NCBI GenBank assembly: GCA_947177205.1
Contig: CAMWTO010000004.1
Span: forward strand, 1-42,197
Direction of reading: 5' to 3'
Source: an uncultured Ruminococcus sp.
Lineage (GTDB): Bacteria; Bacillota; Clostridia; Oscillospirales; Ruminococcaceae
Length of the DNA: 42,197 nt
A model generated the notes under the pieces. The model made no database searches. It saw nothing but the letters and a program-made list of their open reading frames with translations, and had not been told where the DNA came from. Shown in pieces: positions 23,868 to 32,860 of the stretch (positions are counted from its first letter, which is position 1; each line of letters starts with the position of its first letter). A program made the translations under genes and the position numbers.

Positions 23868-24374
23868 TTACCAAATACTTTGCATTTCCGTATTTTCATC
23901 TGTTATAATTCTGATAAATGCCTCTTCAAAGTTTCTTCCTAAACATATGCAGTCACCCTCATAAGCTAAAACAACTTCTCCGATTGTACTCATCAATAAT
24001 TCCTCAGATTTATCGGAATAACCTATAGGAAATAATTCTTTAATATTTAGAAATGAAGCAATATCTTTTAAATACTCATATGACTCCATCCTATCTTCCT
24101 GCGTAAAATCGTCTGTCACGTAAAATGTCGGATCAATCACAAACGATGTTGTGAAATCAGAATCCTGGTTTGAGATTACTCTATTTTGATATCTGCAACA
24201 AGGTATCTTTAAAGTCAATCCACCAAAATTTTTTAGAAAATCATAGATAATATCAGATGGTAAAATCCCAAATTGATGATACCATGCTTGATAGTTTTTT
24301 ATATTAATACTTCTATTTTCTTGCCATCCACATTTAAGAAGTGCGTCTTTTAGAAATTTATCTTTAATTTGCAT
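23868..24374 (-). CDS. SUKH-3-type immunity protein (orphan)
   Basis: The start at 24374 (MQIKDKFLKDALLKCGW) has GAGGAA (24381-24386) 6 nt upstream, giving 168 aa. The order of segments ALLKCGWQENRSINI, LPSDIIYDFLKNFGGL, DPTFYVTDD, LFPIGY, TIGEVVLAYEGDCICLG and EAFIRI fits the SUKH-3 branch of the SUKH superfamily, which contains immunity proteins against contact-dependent and polymorphic toxins. No toxin gene is adjacent. AT-rich composition and isolated position suggest acquisition by transfer. A weak promoter (TTGTCA and TATATT, about 16 bp apart) lies upstream. The assignment is by pattern, not by search. Confidence 0.8.
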   Translation of the reverse strand: MQIKDKFLKDALLKCGWQENRSINIKNYQAWYHQFGILPSDIIYDFLKNFGGLTLKIPCCRYQNRVISNQDSDFTTSFVIDPTFYVTDDFTQEDRMESYEYLKDIASFLNIKELFPIGYSDKSEELLMSTIGEVVLAYEGDCICLGRNFEEAFIRIITDENTEMQSIW

Positions 24375-24492
24375 ATTAAATTCCTCAAACATTCTAAAAA
24401 ATTGGCAATATAGGCTAAATACCTATTTTGACAATTTTTACATGGCAGATGAATTTTGTCTGTATAGATATATACCACATACGAAACTTTGT

Positions 24493-25299
24493 TCAAAAAA
24501 TTACCGCTCCCCCCGGTGTCTCTACGGGCGCTACGCCAAGAAGATAATCCGTCCCGATTATGTATTCTGTCAACGTCGTGATTGTCGTCCCAGCGGCAAG
24601 TTCCGGCGTGTTGCTGTGCTGACTCAGATGCCCCAGTAACAGCCGGGTTGTCCCCGTCCGGATTAAATAATCTGAAAAATCCGCACAGTCCTGATTGGAC
24701 AGATGTCCATGATCGGAACTGATTCTCTGCTTTAATTGATAGGGATATCCTCCCTGCCATAACAAATCCGGTTCATAGTTGGATTCTAACAGAATCATGT
24801 CGCATCCCGTGAGAGCGTCCCGGACTTCGGGCGTGACGATCCCCAGATCCGTGCAGACCGCACAATATTTGTCATCCTTTGTATGAATCCGGTAACCGCA
24901 GCTGCCCGGTTCATCATGAATTGTGGGGAACGCCCGGACTTCACACTCACCGCAGACAACACAGGCATCCGGATCTTTCCGGGGATCAATCCGGATTAAT
25001 TCTGTACCGGGAGAAAGATATTTATCTCCTCCGTGACTGAGAAATTCCAGCGTTTCAGATGTCCCGTAAACCGGCACTTTCAGTTTCTGGACAAGTGTTT
25101 TGAGTCCCCTGATATGATCGCTGTGTGTATGCGTCACAAAAATACCCTGAATGCAGTCAGTTCTGATGGCATTACAGGACAGGGCACTCAGGATTTTTTT
25201 ACAGCTTGCGCCGGCATCAACCAGAATGCCGGCTTGGGAATTGCCAATATAAGATGCGTTCGCCTGGCTGGAGCTGAACAACGGATAAAATTTTGCCAT
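24493..25299 (-). CDS. walJ: MBL-fold metallohydrolase, WalJ/YycJ-like
   Basis: This 268-aa metallo-beta-lactamase-fold protein has the metal-binding HTHSDH at residues 57-62, later histidines in FPTIHDEPGSCGY and GHLSN, and the N-terminal FSSSQANASYIG pattern typical of YycJ/WalJ. In Bacillus and relatives WalJ is tied to the WalRK cell-wall regulon and to coordination of division with replication. The biochemical role is probably that of a nuclease. It lies 53 bp after murA on the same strand and is likely co-transcribed with it. In this genome it is separated from rlmH. Confidence 0.85.
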   Translation of the reverse strand: MAKFYPLFSSSQANASYIGNSQAGILVDAGASCKKILSALSCNAIRTDCIQGIFVTHTHSDHIRGLKTLVQKLKVPVYGTSETLEFLSHGGDKYLSPGTELIRIDPRKDPDACVVCGECEVRAFPTIHDEPGSCGYRIHTKDDKYCAVCTDLGIVTPEVRDALTGCDMILLESNYEPDLLWQGGYPYQLKQRISSDHGHLSNQDCADFSDYLIRTGTTRLLLGHLSQHSNTPELAAGTTITTLTEYIIGTDYLLGVAPVETPGGAVIF

Positions 25300-25352
25300 C
25301 CGGGAATCACGTCTCCTGATTGGATTTTAAAAATAATAATTTTAAAATAATT

Positions 25353-26654
25353 TTAAATTTTTCGGATCTCTGCACCAATTCCACGCAGTTTTGATGCAAT
25401 GTCCGTATAACCACGTTCAATATGATGAATTTCGGTGATTTCCGTCCGTCCCTCTGCCATCAGTCCGGCGATAATCATTGCCGCTCCGGCACGTAAATCA
25501 CACGCATTGACGCAAGTGCCTTTCAATGGACTGTTCCCACGGACAACAGCACCGTTCTGTGTGATGTCAATCACTGCACCCATTTTCCGGAGTTCGTTGA
25601 CATAACGGAAACGGTCTTCCCAGACATTTTCAATAATGCTGCTCTGTCCCTCCGCAATTGTCAGGAGCGTTGCCATCTGCGGCTGCATGTCCGTCGGATA
25701 ACCCGGATAGGGCTCTGTCCGGATGTTCGTCGGCGTGAACGCCTGATCCGGCTTGACAGAAACACGCACAGCTTCTTCATCATCCAATTCCTCGACCGTC
25801 ACACCACAGTCCCGGAGTTTCGCCGTAATTGCCTCCAGATGTTTCGGAATCACGCCACGGATCAGGACGTCGCCTTTTGTGGCAGCGGCGGCGATCATGA
25901 ACGTGCCGGCTTCAATCTGATCCGGAACGACGGAATAACGATATTCCACGGATTCTGAACCCTCCCCGGCGTTGCCGCTGAGTTTTTCCACACCCTGGAT
26001 CTTAATCACGTCCGTGCCTGCACCCTTGATGTGTGCGCCCATGTAATTGAGAAAATTGGCAAGATCCACAATGTGCGGTTCTTTGGCAACATTCTCAATG
26101 ACGGTAACGCCCGGCGCTTTCACAGCCGCAAGAATCGCATTCATCGTAGCACCCACAGAAACCACATCCATGCTGATTGTTCCCCCGTGAAGCTGGTCTG
26201 CATGGAGCTGCACAATATCGGACTGCTGATCTTCAATCAACTGTCTTGCACCGAGGATCTCAAAAGCTTTCAGATGCTGGTCAATGGGTCTTGCACCGAG
26301 AGGACAGCCGCCGGGCATGGCAGCACGGGCATTTCTGCATCTGCCTAATAATGCACCCAGAAAATAATAAGATGCCCGCATTTTTTTTGCTTCTTTGTAA
26401 GGCACGTAATAATCCGTCACGTTCCGGCAGGAAATCCAGAATGTGTTCTTGCCAAGCGACCGGACTTCAGCGCCGAGTCCTCTGAGAATTTTCAGACAGA
26501 TCCTGACATCACTGATATCAGGAACATTTTCGATAACGCAGGGAACATCCAGCAGCAGGGTTGCCGGAAGAATAGCGACAACGGAATTTTTCGCACCGCT
26601 GACCGTAATTTCTCCTTTCAGCGGGTGACCGCCGTTAATGACAAATTTCTCCAA
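25353..26654 (-). CDS. murA: UDP-N-acetylglucosamine 1-carboxyvinyltransferase
   Basis: MurA transfers enolpyruvate from PEP to UDP-GlcNAc, the first committed step of peptidoglycan synthesis. A TTG at 26654 is the best start: it gives MEKFVINGGHPLKGEITVSGAKN, the usual family N-terminus, with GAGAGGAGAG (26661-26669) 6 nt upstream. The longer frame to 26774 adds 40 atypical residues. The protein is then 433 aa. Lys22-Asn23 and the fosfomycin-reactive Cys117 (MPGGCPLG) are present. The promoter is at 26842-26870. Confidence 0.95.
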   Translation of the reverse strand: MEKFVINGGHPLKGEITVSGAKNSVVAILPATLLLDVPCVIENVPDISDVRICLKILRGLGAEVRSLGKNTFWISCRNVTDYYVPYKEAKKMRASYYFLGALLGRCRNARAAMPGGCPLGARPIDQHLKAFEILGARQLIEDQQSDIVQLHADQLHGGTISMDVVSVGATMNAILAAVKAPGVTVIENVAKEPHIVDLANFLNYMGAHIKGAGTDVIKIQGVEKLSGNAGEGSESVEYRYSVVPDQIEAGTFMIAAAATKGDVLIRGVIPKHLEAITAKLRDCGVTVEELDDEEAVRVSVKPDQAFTPTNIRTEPYPGYPTDMQPQMATLLTIAEGQSSIIENVWEDRFRYVNELRKMGAVIDITQNGAVVRGNSPLKGTCVNACDLRAGAAMIIAGLMAEGRTEITEIHHIERGYTDIASKLRGIGAEIRKI

Positions 26655-26963
26655 GTTCTTCTCTCCTCTGTTCTGCGCCGCAGGATCAACAGGGCGCATG
26701 TGATTCCGGTCTGAATTCTGATAGAATTCAGAATCTGAAATTTTTTTCTGCTCAGCGAATCTGACAGCAATCATAACTTATTCTACACTCAACTTTCTGA
26801 TTTCTGAAAATTCATGATTATCAATAAATAACATCATAACTATTATACAACATAATCCGGAATTTGTAAAGTCCTGAAACAAAATTTATCAGGTATTCAG
26901 GAAAATTGATCATAAATATTCTGTACCGGAATCAAATATTAAGATATATTTAATAAAAAAAAT
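26655..26963. other. Intergenic region upstream of murA
   Basis: The murA promoter lies at 26842-26870, leaving a leader of about 180 nt before the TTG start. An open frame extends murA upstream into this leader but lacks family similarity. No known riboswitch is recognised. The part near 26871-26963 is AT-rich and featureless. Confidence 0.5.
26842..26870 (-). promoter_or_regulatory. Promoter of murA
   Basis: On the minus strand, TTTACA (26865-26870) and TATAAT (26842-26847) are 17 bp apart. Confidence 0.7.
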
Positions 26964-27776
26964 TTAATTTTCTTCGGGAATATACTCAGAAATCCGGATA
27001 GAACGGATGAGAATATCTTCTTTTGGGGGGGTGTAGCCCTGGGGATTTTCTTCCTGGAGCTGTGCGGCGCAGATCATTTCGACGACATCAAATCCCTGAT
27101 ACACCTGACCGAAGACGGTCATTTGCTGTGCAAAATTCGGAACGCCGCCTTTTTCGATAAACAAATCCGCAAGTTCCTCACTGCCGGACGCCTCCCGAAA
27201 TTCTTTCAGAAATTCCGGATCTGAAAAATCCACGGAATTCAAAATCATGAAACGACTTCCCGTATAGTATGTTTCTGTCTTAAAAAGCCGTTTGGTAAAA
27301 CTTGTATCAGATGCTGTGTTGACGGCACACAATGCACCCCGGAACGTCCAGAGATTCTGGTGAATTTCCTGCGGGAGACGTTCCTGGGATTCCGGCGTAT
27401 TCTCTGGGAGCGATCCAAGAGGATCTATACTTCCGGCGGCAAAATAGACATCGTTCTTTGCCTCAAATATGTAAGTATTATCATAATAGCCTTCCTGTGC
27501 AAGCCGGACAAACTGCGCCACAGTCTGGGGGGCGTACGCCGGATAAAGAACGGCACGGATTTCACCAAGGGACGTATCAATGACAGCAATCTGAGAATGT
27601 TCCGGGATTTCCTGATTCTGAACGAATTCCAACGTGTCGACGTCAATATAACGATAACCCTGGTTGGAAATCATTGTGACCAGATAGAACACAATAAAAC
27701 TGACGACTGACATGCCAACCAGGAAGATACCAAGCCGGGAAAGACTCCGGCTTTTTTTTGTCTGCAATCTACTCAT
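26964..27776 (-). CDS. Membrane-anchored cyclophilin-type protein with altered active site
   Basis: This 270-aa protein has an N-terminal basic segment and one membrane helix (about residues 13-37), then a cyclophilin-like domain outside the membrane: IDTSLGEIRAVLYPAYAPQTVAQFVRLAQEGYYDNT matches the family start. The later blocks TVFGQVYQGFDVVEMI and ILIRSIRI match its end. The usual FHRVI...MIQGGD active-site stretch is replaced by YIFEAKNDVYFAAGSID, so the catalytic arginine is missing. It is probably an extracytoplasmic folding factor that has lost, or changed, prolyl isomerase activity. The ribosome binding site is weak (GAGAAAA). Confidence 0.8.
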   Translation of the reverse strand: MSRLQTKKSRSLSRLGIFLVGMSVVSFIVFYLVTMISNQGYRYIDVDTLEFVQNQEIPEHSQIAVIDTSLGEIRAVLYPAYAPQTVAQFVRLAQEGYYDNTYIFEAKNDVYFAAGSIDPLGSLPENTPESQERLPQEIHQNLWTFRGALCAVNTASDTSFTKRLFKTETYYTGSRFMILNSVDFSDPEFLKEFREASGSEELADLFIEKGGVPNFAQQMTVFGQVYQGFDVVEMICAAQLQEENPQGYTPPKEDILIRSIRISEYIPEEN

Positions 27777-27817
27777 AGCATTATTTTCTCAATTTTTTTT
27801 AAATTATAATCAGTAAT

Positions 27818-29215
27818 TTATAATTTCTGAATTTCCACACCCTGACGTGTTTCTTTGACAGCATAGCCAAGATTCCGGATTTCTTCCCGGATTCTGTCTG
27901 CCTCGGCGAAATCTTTATTTTTTCTCGCCTGCGCTCTCTGTGCTACCAGTTCCAGAACTGCTTCCGGAATCTTCCCGGATTCTGTTTCTGTTCTCTCGTA
28001 AAGCAAGCCTAATACAGAATTTAATTCTTCAAACAGATCCAGTCCCGCCTGTAACTGTTCTTTCGCTGTCTCCGGATCGGATGCCATAATGTTCAGCTCC
28101 CGGACAAGTCCAAAAACAGCAGATAATGCGTCTGCCGTATTCAGATCATCTTCTAATGCTGCAATAAACTGATTTTTATAATTCTCAAATACCGTCCCAG
28201 CCTGATTCTCCCCGGACTGCGCCTGTGTGATAGCTCTCCGGATTGTCGAACGGCATTCATAGAGACGATCCAGAGACGCTTTGCAGGCGTCAAGCAGTTC
28301 TTTTGTGTAATTCATAGGTGCTCTGTACTGCGCCTGAATCATCAGATATCGAATCACTTCATAGCCGTATGCTTTGGCAATATCCCGGACAAGCAGAAAA
28401 TTTCCCTCGGATTTGGACATTTTCTTGTTATCAATATTAATATGTCCGTTGTGCATCCAGTAACGGGAGAATTCCACGCCGTTTGCCGCCTCTGACTGCG
28501 CAATTTCGTTTTCATGATGGGGAAAAATCAAATCATGACCGCCGCAGTGCAGATCAATTGTATCTCCCAGGCAATCCTTTGCCATGCAGGAACATTCAAT
28601 ATGCCACCCCGGACGACCCGTTCCCCAGGGAGAATTCCAATGCTGTTCGGATGCCGGACAGCCTTTCCAGAGTGCGAAATCCAGAGCATCTTCTTTCAGA
28701 TCGTTAATTTCCACCCGTGCGCCTGCCTGGAGATCATCCAGCGACTGATTGGACAGTTTGCCGTAATCCTTGAATTTTCTCGTCCGGTAATATACATCAT
28801 TCCCGGACGGATATGCATAATTTTTATCAATTAATACCTGAATAAACTCAATAATTTTATCCATATATTGCGAAACTCTGGGATGAACTGTCGCCGGGAG
28901 AACGTTAAGCCCCTGGGCGTCTTTCTGGTATTCCCGGATATATTTTTCCGCACATTCCTCCGGTGTGATTTTTTCAAGTCCTGCCTGCCGGATAATCTTG
29001 TCATTCACATCCGTGTAGTTCTGGACAAACTTCACCTGACAGCCTCTGTATTCCAGAAATCTGCGGAACACATCGAAAACGCAGACGGGTCTTGCATTCC
29101 CGATATGAATATAATTATAAACCGTAGGCCCACAGACATAGACATTTGCCTGTCCCGGTGTGATGGTTTTGAATTCTTCTTTCTGATTTGTCAATGTATT
29201 AAAAATTTGTAGCAT
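27818..29215 (-). CDS. cysS: Cysteinyl-tRNA synthetase
   Basis: This class I synthetase charges tRNA-Cys. The start at 29215 (MLQIFNTLTNQKEEF) is set by GGAGGTG (29223-29229), giving 465 aa. The HIGH motif appears as HIGN (residues 37-40), zinc-binding Cys29 precedes it, and KMSKS lies near residue 268. GWHIECSCMA and FPHHENEIAQSE are the other family blocks. A strong promoter lies 85-110 bp upstream, and a T-tailed hairpin falls between it and the ribosome binding site, which points to attenuation. Confidence 0.97.
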   Translation of the reverse strand: MLQIFNTLTNQKEEFKTITPGQANVYVCGPTVYNYIHIGNARPVCVFDVFRRFLEYRGCQVKFVQNYTDVNDKIIRQAGLEKITPEECAEKYIREYQKDAQGLNVLPATVHPRVSQYMDKIIEFIQVLIDKNYAYPSGNDVYYRTRKFKDYGKLSNQSLDDLQAGARVEINDLKEDALDFALWKGCPASEQHWNSPWGTGRPGWHIECSCMAKDCLGDTIDLHCGGHDLIFPHHENEIAQSEAANGVEFSRYWMHNGHINIDNKKMSKSEGNFLLVRDIAKAYGYEVIRYLMIQAQYRAPMNYTKELLDACKASLDRLYECRSTIRRAITQAQSGENQAGTVFENYKNQFIAALEDDLNTADALSAVFGLVRELNIMASDPETAKEQLQAGLDLFEELNSVLGLLYERTETESGKIPEAVLELVAQRAQARKNKDFAEADRIREEIRNLGYAVKETRQGVEIQKL

Positions 29216-29232
29216 AAAAAAACACCTCCGCA

Positions 29233-29290
29233 AAAAAAATGCCTTCTCTGGAAGAGAACAAAAATTTTAAAAACTCCGAGAGAAGACGGC
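29233..29290 (-). terminator. Terminator-like hairpin at the 5' end of the cysS transcript
   Basis: On the minus strand GCC-TTCTCT-GG (within 29276-29290) pairs with CCAGAGAAGGC (29241-29251), followed by eight T residues and then the cysS ribosome binding site. The predicted start point (about 29292) is at the base of the stem. It may end upstream readthrough or attenuate cysS. The leader is too short for a T-box. Confidence 0.6.
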
Positions 29291-29298
29291 TTATTTTA

Positions 29299-29327
29299 AT
29301 TATACAAAAAAAGTAAAAACTTGTCAA
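29299..29327 (-). promoter_or_regulatory. Promoter of cysS
   Basis: On the minus strand, TTGACA (29322-29327) and TATAAT (29299-29304) have exact 17-bp spacing, close behind the histidine kinase stop codon. Confidence 0.85.
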
Positions 29328-29354
29328 GTGCAAAATTCACAAAAATAATCCGGA

Positions 29355-30725
29355 TTATCCCGGAAAATATAATCTCACACATGTCCCTTCCTGTTCCTTG
29401 CTTTCCAGGACAATTCTTGCATGATGCATTGCCATGCCGTGCTTGACAATCGACAAGCCCAGCCCTGTCCCCCCGACTTCTTTGGAATGGCTCTTGTTCA
29501 CCCGGTAGAATCGTTCAAAAATGCGTTCCTGATCCTGTTCCGGAATGCCAATTCCATTGTCTGCAATCTCTACCAAGATTTCAGACTGTTCCCGGCAGAT
29601 CCGGATTCTAACAAATCCCCCGGTCTGATTATATTTAATCGCATTGTCACAGATATTATAAATAATCTCATCAATTAAATTGGCAATGCCCATGATCCGG
29701 ATTTCTGCCTCCTCACTATAACAGGAAATCGACACGCCCTGCCTTTTCGCATTTAACAGCAGCCGTTCCCGGATTCCTGCACAGACCGCACAAAGATCCA
29801 CTTCTTCCCGTTTGTTCTGGATCTCAAAACTGCCGCTTTCCAGTCTGGATAATTTTAAGATATCATTCACCAGAACAATCATGCGTTGTGCTTCTTTATA
29901 GATATTATCTGCAAAATGCGAAATATCTTTCTCCTGCACATAACCGTCCCGGATGATCTCCGCAAAGCCGGAGATGGATGTCAACGGCGTTTTCAATTCA
30001 TGGGAGACATTCGCTGTGAATTCCCGGCGGATGGCATCTTGCTTTTTATGTTCTTCCTGGAGCTGATCCATCTGCCTGTGAATCTGCTGATTCTGGAAGA
30101 TCAGCCGTCGGACAAATGGTTTCATTTCATCGTAAATATTCCGGTCGTCTGGATTTTCCGGGTCAAGCTGATTAATCGGCTTCATGATCGTCTTTGTGCT
30201 GAAAAATGCCAGCAGGACAGATAAAATAATCATAAAAAATACGATGGCAGCCATCGGGCTGAGCATCCGGAATAATAAAATCCAGACCGTATCTTTTTCC
30301 GCCGAAACACGCAGAATGATTTCTGAATGTTCCGGTTTCACGGCATAATTAATCGTCTTTTTCAGCAGCGATTCGGAATAGCGTTCACAGCTCCCCTGCC
30401 CGTCCCGGAGCGCCTGCTGAAATTCGATCCGGTCACTGTGATTGGGCAATTCCTGCGCCGGTACAACAGAATCATACAGCACACTGCCATCCGGTGCAAT
30501 GATCGTAATTCTGGTATTCTCGCCCTGTCCGGAAATATGCACATTTTGAAAAAACTCCCATCCATTATGTTCTGCAATCGCTGAGAGATATAACGCTTTG
30601 TCCCGGAGTTCCGAAAGGTTGCGCCGGGCAAGATAAGAATTCCATACATAAAAGATCAGTCCGAAACTCATCAGAAACACAATCATGCAGGCAGTAAAGA
30701 TATGCTTTGTCAACTGAGATCTCAT
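29355..30725 (-). CDS. Sensor histidine kinase, PhoR-like
   Basis: This 456-aa kinase has two membrane helices (about residues 8-30 and 148-175) enclosing an extracellular sensor domain, then a short linker and the kinase core. The H-box FTANVSHELKTPLTSISG has His242 as the phosphorylation site. The N-box (EIIYNICDNAIKYN), G1 (DNGIGIP), F-box (IFERFYRV) and G2 (GGTGLGLSIVK) are complete. No cytoplasmic PAS domain is apparent, which fits PhoR-like kinases of Clostridia better than WalK. The start overlaps the end of the regulator gene by 4 nt. The signal is inferred to be phosphate or envelope state. Confidence 0.9.
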   Translation of the reverse strand: MRSQLTKHIFTACMIVFLMSFGLIFYVWNSYLARRNLSELRDKALYLSAIAEHNGWEFFQNVHISGQGENTRITIIAPDGSVLYDSVVPAQELPNHSDRIEFQQALRDGQGSCERYSESLLKKTINYAVKPEHSEIILRVSAEKDTVWILLFRMLSPMAAIVFFMIILSVLLAFFSTKTIMKPINQLDPENPDDRNIYDEMKPFVRRLIFQNQQIHRQMDQLQEEHKKQDAIRREFTANVSHELKTPLTSISGFAEIIRDGYVQEKDISHFADNIYKEAQRMIVLVNDILKLSRLESGSFEIQNKREEVDLCAVCAGIRERLLLNAKRQGVSISCYSEEAEIRIMGIANLIDEIIYNICDNAIKYNQTGGFVRIRICREQSEILVEIADNGIGIPEQDQERIFERFYRVNKSHSKEVGGTGLGLSIVKHGMAMHHARIVLESKEQEGTCVRLYFPG

Positions 30726-31435
30726 ACGGGAAAATTCTCCTGTTCCGGGTCGGGATCTTCCTGAATTTTGTAACCGACGCCCCGGATTGTCCGGATATAA
30801 CTGCCTGCTTCGCCGAGTTTCTGCCGGAGTGTCCGGATGTGGACATCTACTGTCCGATTTTCGCCGTCGAAATGATAGCCCCAGACACTATTTAGAAATT
30901 GTTCTCTTGTGAGAACGATTTCTTTATTTTTTAATAATAAACATAACATGTCAAATTCTTTCAGTGTCAGCGTGATATTTTTATGATTGACCTGCACAAT
31001 ATGTCGTTTCGGACTGACATAAAGTGTTCCGAGCGTATAGGACGGATCCACATCCTGTGCCGGATCGGGTTTCTGAATCCGCCGCAGGAGCGCCCGGACA
31101 CGGGCAATCAGCTCCATCATGCCGAACGGTTTTGGCAGATAGTCATCCGCTCCGGCGTCAAGACCGATGACTTTTTCATATTCGCTGGCTCTCGCCGTGA
31201 GCATCATCACAGGAATCCGGCTTGTTTCCGGACGATTTCTTAATTTCCGGAGGATTGTAAGCCCATCTTCTTCCGGGAGCATAATATCTAACAAGATCAG
31301 CTCCGGAATTTCCTGCTCCAGAGCGCTCCAGAACAGCGACGGTCTGTCGAATCCCTTTGCCTGCATCCCGGCACTGCCTAACGTATAGACCACAAGTTCC
31401 CGGATGCTGTCATCATCTTCCACGAGATAGATCAT
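30722..31435 (-). CDS. OmpR/PhoB-family response regulator
   Basis: This 237-aa regulator has a receiver domain (acidic pocket EDD at residues 6-8, phosphoacceptor Asp50 in LLDIMLP, Lys in LPKPF) and a C-terminal winged helix (LTLKEFDMLCLLL, RTVDVHIRTLRQKLG, IRTIRGVGYKI). It is translationally coupled to the kinase gene by a 4-nt overlap, so the two form a two-component system. PhoB/PhoP-type regulators bind direct repeats phased at about 11 bp, like those before the Na/Pi transporter at 7125. That pairing is a hypothesis. Confidence 0.93.
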   Translation of the reverse strand: MIYLVEDDDSIRELVVYTLGSAGMQAKGFDRPSLFWSALEQEIPELILLDIMLPEEDGLTILRKLRNRPETSRIPVMMLTARASEYEKVIGLDAGADDYLPKPFGMMELIARVRALLRRIQKPDPAQDVDPSYTLGTLYVSPKRHIVQVNHKNITLTLKEFDMLCLLLKNKEIVLTREQFLNSVWGYHFDGENRTVDVHIRTLRQKLGEAGSYIRTIRGVGYKIQEDPDPEQENFPV

Positions 31436-31480
31436 AAAAAATTCTCTCCAAAAATTTTCTGTTTGAAATAATATTTATAA

Positions 31481-32812
31481 TTATGCAAGCAAAAATTGCA
31501 ATAATTCCGGTTTTGTATTCTCACATGTCCCGGAAATCACGGCATTCAGAGCTTTTTGCAGCATAAATTTAATTTCCTTGCCCTGAAATCCCAGATCTGA
31601 CAAGTCATGTCCGTTCATTGCCAGTTCTTTCAAAGAACAGCACAATTTCTGTTCCTGACAGATCTGCATGAATTTTTCTGCCTGCCGGATTTTTTCGCCG
31701 TTGTCTGACTGATGTTTTAATTTAGAAACCCGGTCTGCTTCCAGAATTTTTAATAATACTACAAAATCCGGATAGCCGATCTCAGATAAAATCTTTCGGA
31801 CTTCACGCAAAGATTCCGGTGTCCTCCGGTGATACCGGATCAGCCGGGATACTTGCTTGCGGGTGTGATTGTCTGCTTTTACCCGAGTTAAGATCTGGTC
31901 GGCAAGCACTGCGCCACGCTCAGCGTGTCCCTTGAAATGTCCGCCGTTCCGGTCTATTTTACAACAAGCCGGTTTTGCTAAATCATGAAACAGCATTGTC
32001 AGCCGGATTGTGAGATCTGCCGGCGCATTTCCGACGGCTCTCGCTGTATGTTCCCAGACGGTATAATCATGATACCGGCTGTGCTGACAAAAAGCAATAC
32101 ATGGCAGAATTTCCGGAATCCAGACACTCAAAATCTCCGGATAAGTCAGCAAAATTTCTGTAATATTTTCCCCCAGGAGCATATTGCATAATTCTGCAAA
32201 AATTCTTTCGACCGAGATATATTGTAACCGGAATGCCCCGGCAAGCATTGCAGAATGTGTAAAAATTTCCGGTTTTAAATTTAATTTGGCACAGAACCGC
32301 ATTGCCCGGAGAATTCTTAAAGCATCCTCCCGGAATCTTGCAGAGGGAACGCCGACACAACGGAGTATGCCGTCTGCAAGATCCTGCTGTCCCTGATAAA
32401 GATCCAGCAGACCCGTGTCCGGATTCCATGCCATCGCATTGCAGGTAAAATCCCGTCTGCAAAGATCTTCTTCAATATGCGTTGCAAACCGGACTTCACA
32501 AGGATGCCGAAAATCCCGATAATCCGATTCTGTCCGGTACGTCGTAATCTCTGCTTTATGATCCGGATTCGCAGAATAATCCGGATCATGCACGCAGACT
32601 GTCCCGAATGCTCTGCCGTATTCGGAACAATTCTCCCGTCCGAACAGTTCTATAATCTGCTCCGGAACTGCATTCGTTGCAATGTCATAATCATGCGGAA
32701 TCGTTCCCAGAACGGCATCTCGCACGCATCCGCCGACTAAGTATGCTTCAAAGCCCTGCGCATGCAGTTTCCGCATCATAGATACAACAAAATCAGGAAA
32801 TTCCAGAAACAT
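31481..32812 (-). CDS. cca: CCA-adding tRNA nucleotidyltransferase with HD domain
   Basis: The start at 32812 (MFLEFPDF) has AGGAGG 8 nt upstream, giving 443 aa. A GTG at 32821 would overlap that site. The nucleotidyltransferase signature LVGGCVRDAVLG with Gly27-Gly28 and DYD (Asp41, Asp43) is clear. RRDFTCNAMAW is the conserved RRD block. A central HD-type metal site reads MLFHDLAKP. The enzyme adds or repairs the 3' CCA of tRNAs, needed here because the tRNA-Thr gene at 2327-2399 does not encode CCA. Confidence 0.94.
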   Translation of the reverse strand: MFLEFPDFVVSMMRKLHAQGFEAYLVGGCVRDAVLGTIPHDYDIATNAVPEQIIELFGRENCSEYGRAFGTVCVHDPDYSANPDHKAEITTYRTESDYRDFRHPCEVRFATHIEEDLCRRDFTCNAMAWNPDTGLLDLYQGQQDLADGILRCVGVPSARFREDALRILRAMRFCAKLNLKPEIFTHSAMLAGAFRLQYISVERIFAELCNMLLGENITEILLTYPEILSVWIPEILPCIAFCQHSRYHDYTVWEHTARAVGNAPADLTIRLTMLFHDLAKPACCKIDRNGGHFKGHAERGAVLADQILTRVKADNHTRKQVSRLIRYHRRTPESLREVRKILSEIGYPDFVVLLKILEADRVSKLKHQSDNGEKIRQAEKFMQICQEQKLCCSLKELAMNGHDLSDLGFQGKEIKFMLQKALNAVISGTCENTKPELLQFLLA

Positions 32813-32860
32813 AACTAACACCTCCTAAACTTCCTGAATTATAATATATAATTTTAATTT

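Noticed and set aside
26655-26774. 40-residue N-terminal extension of MurA
   Set aside because: The TTG at 26654 has a strong ribosome binding site and gives the family-typical N-terminus, and the extension has no family similarity.
29216-29350. T-box riboswitch upstream of cysS
   Set aside because: The leader is far too short, and no T-box sequence or specifier stem is visible. Only a hairpin with a T-tract is present.
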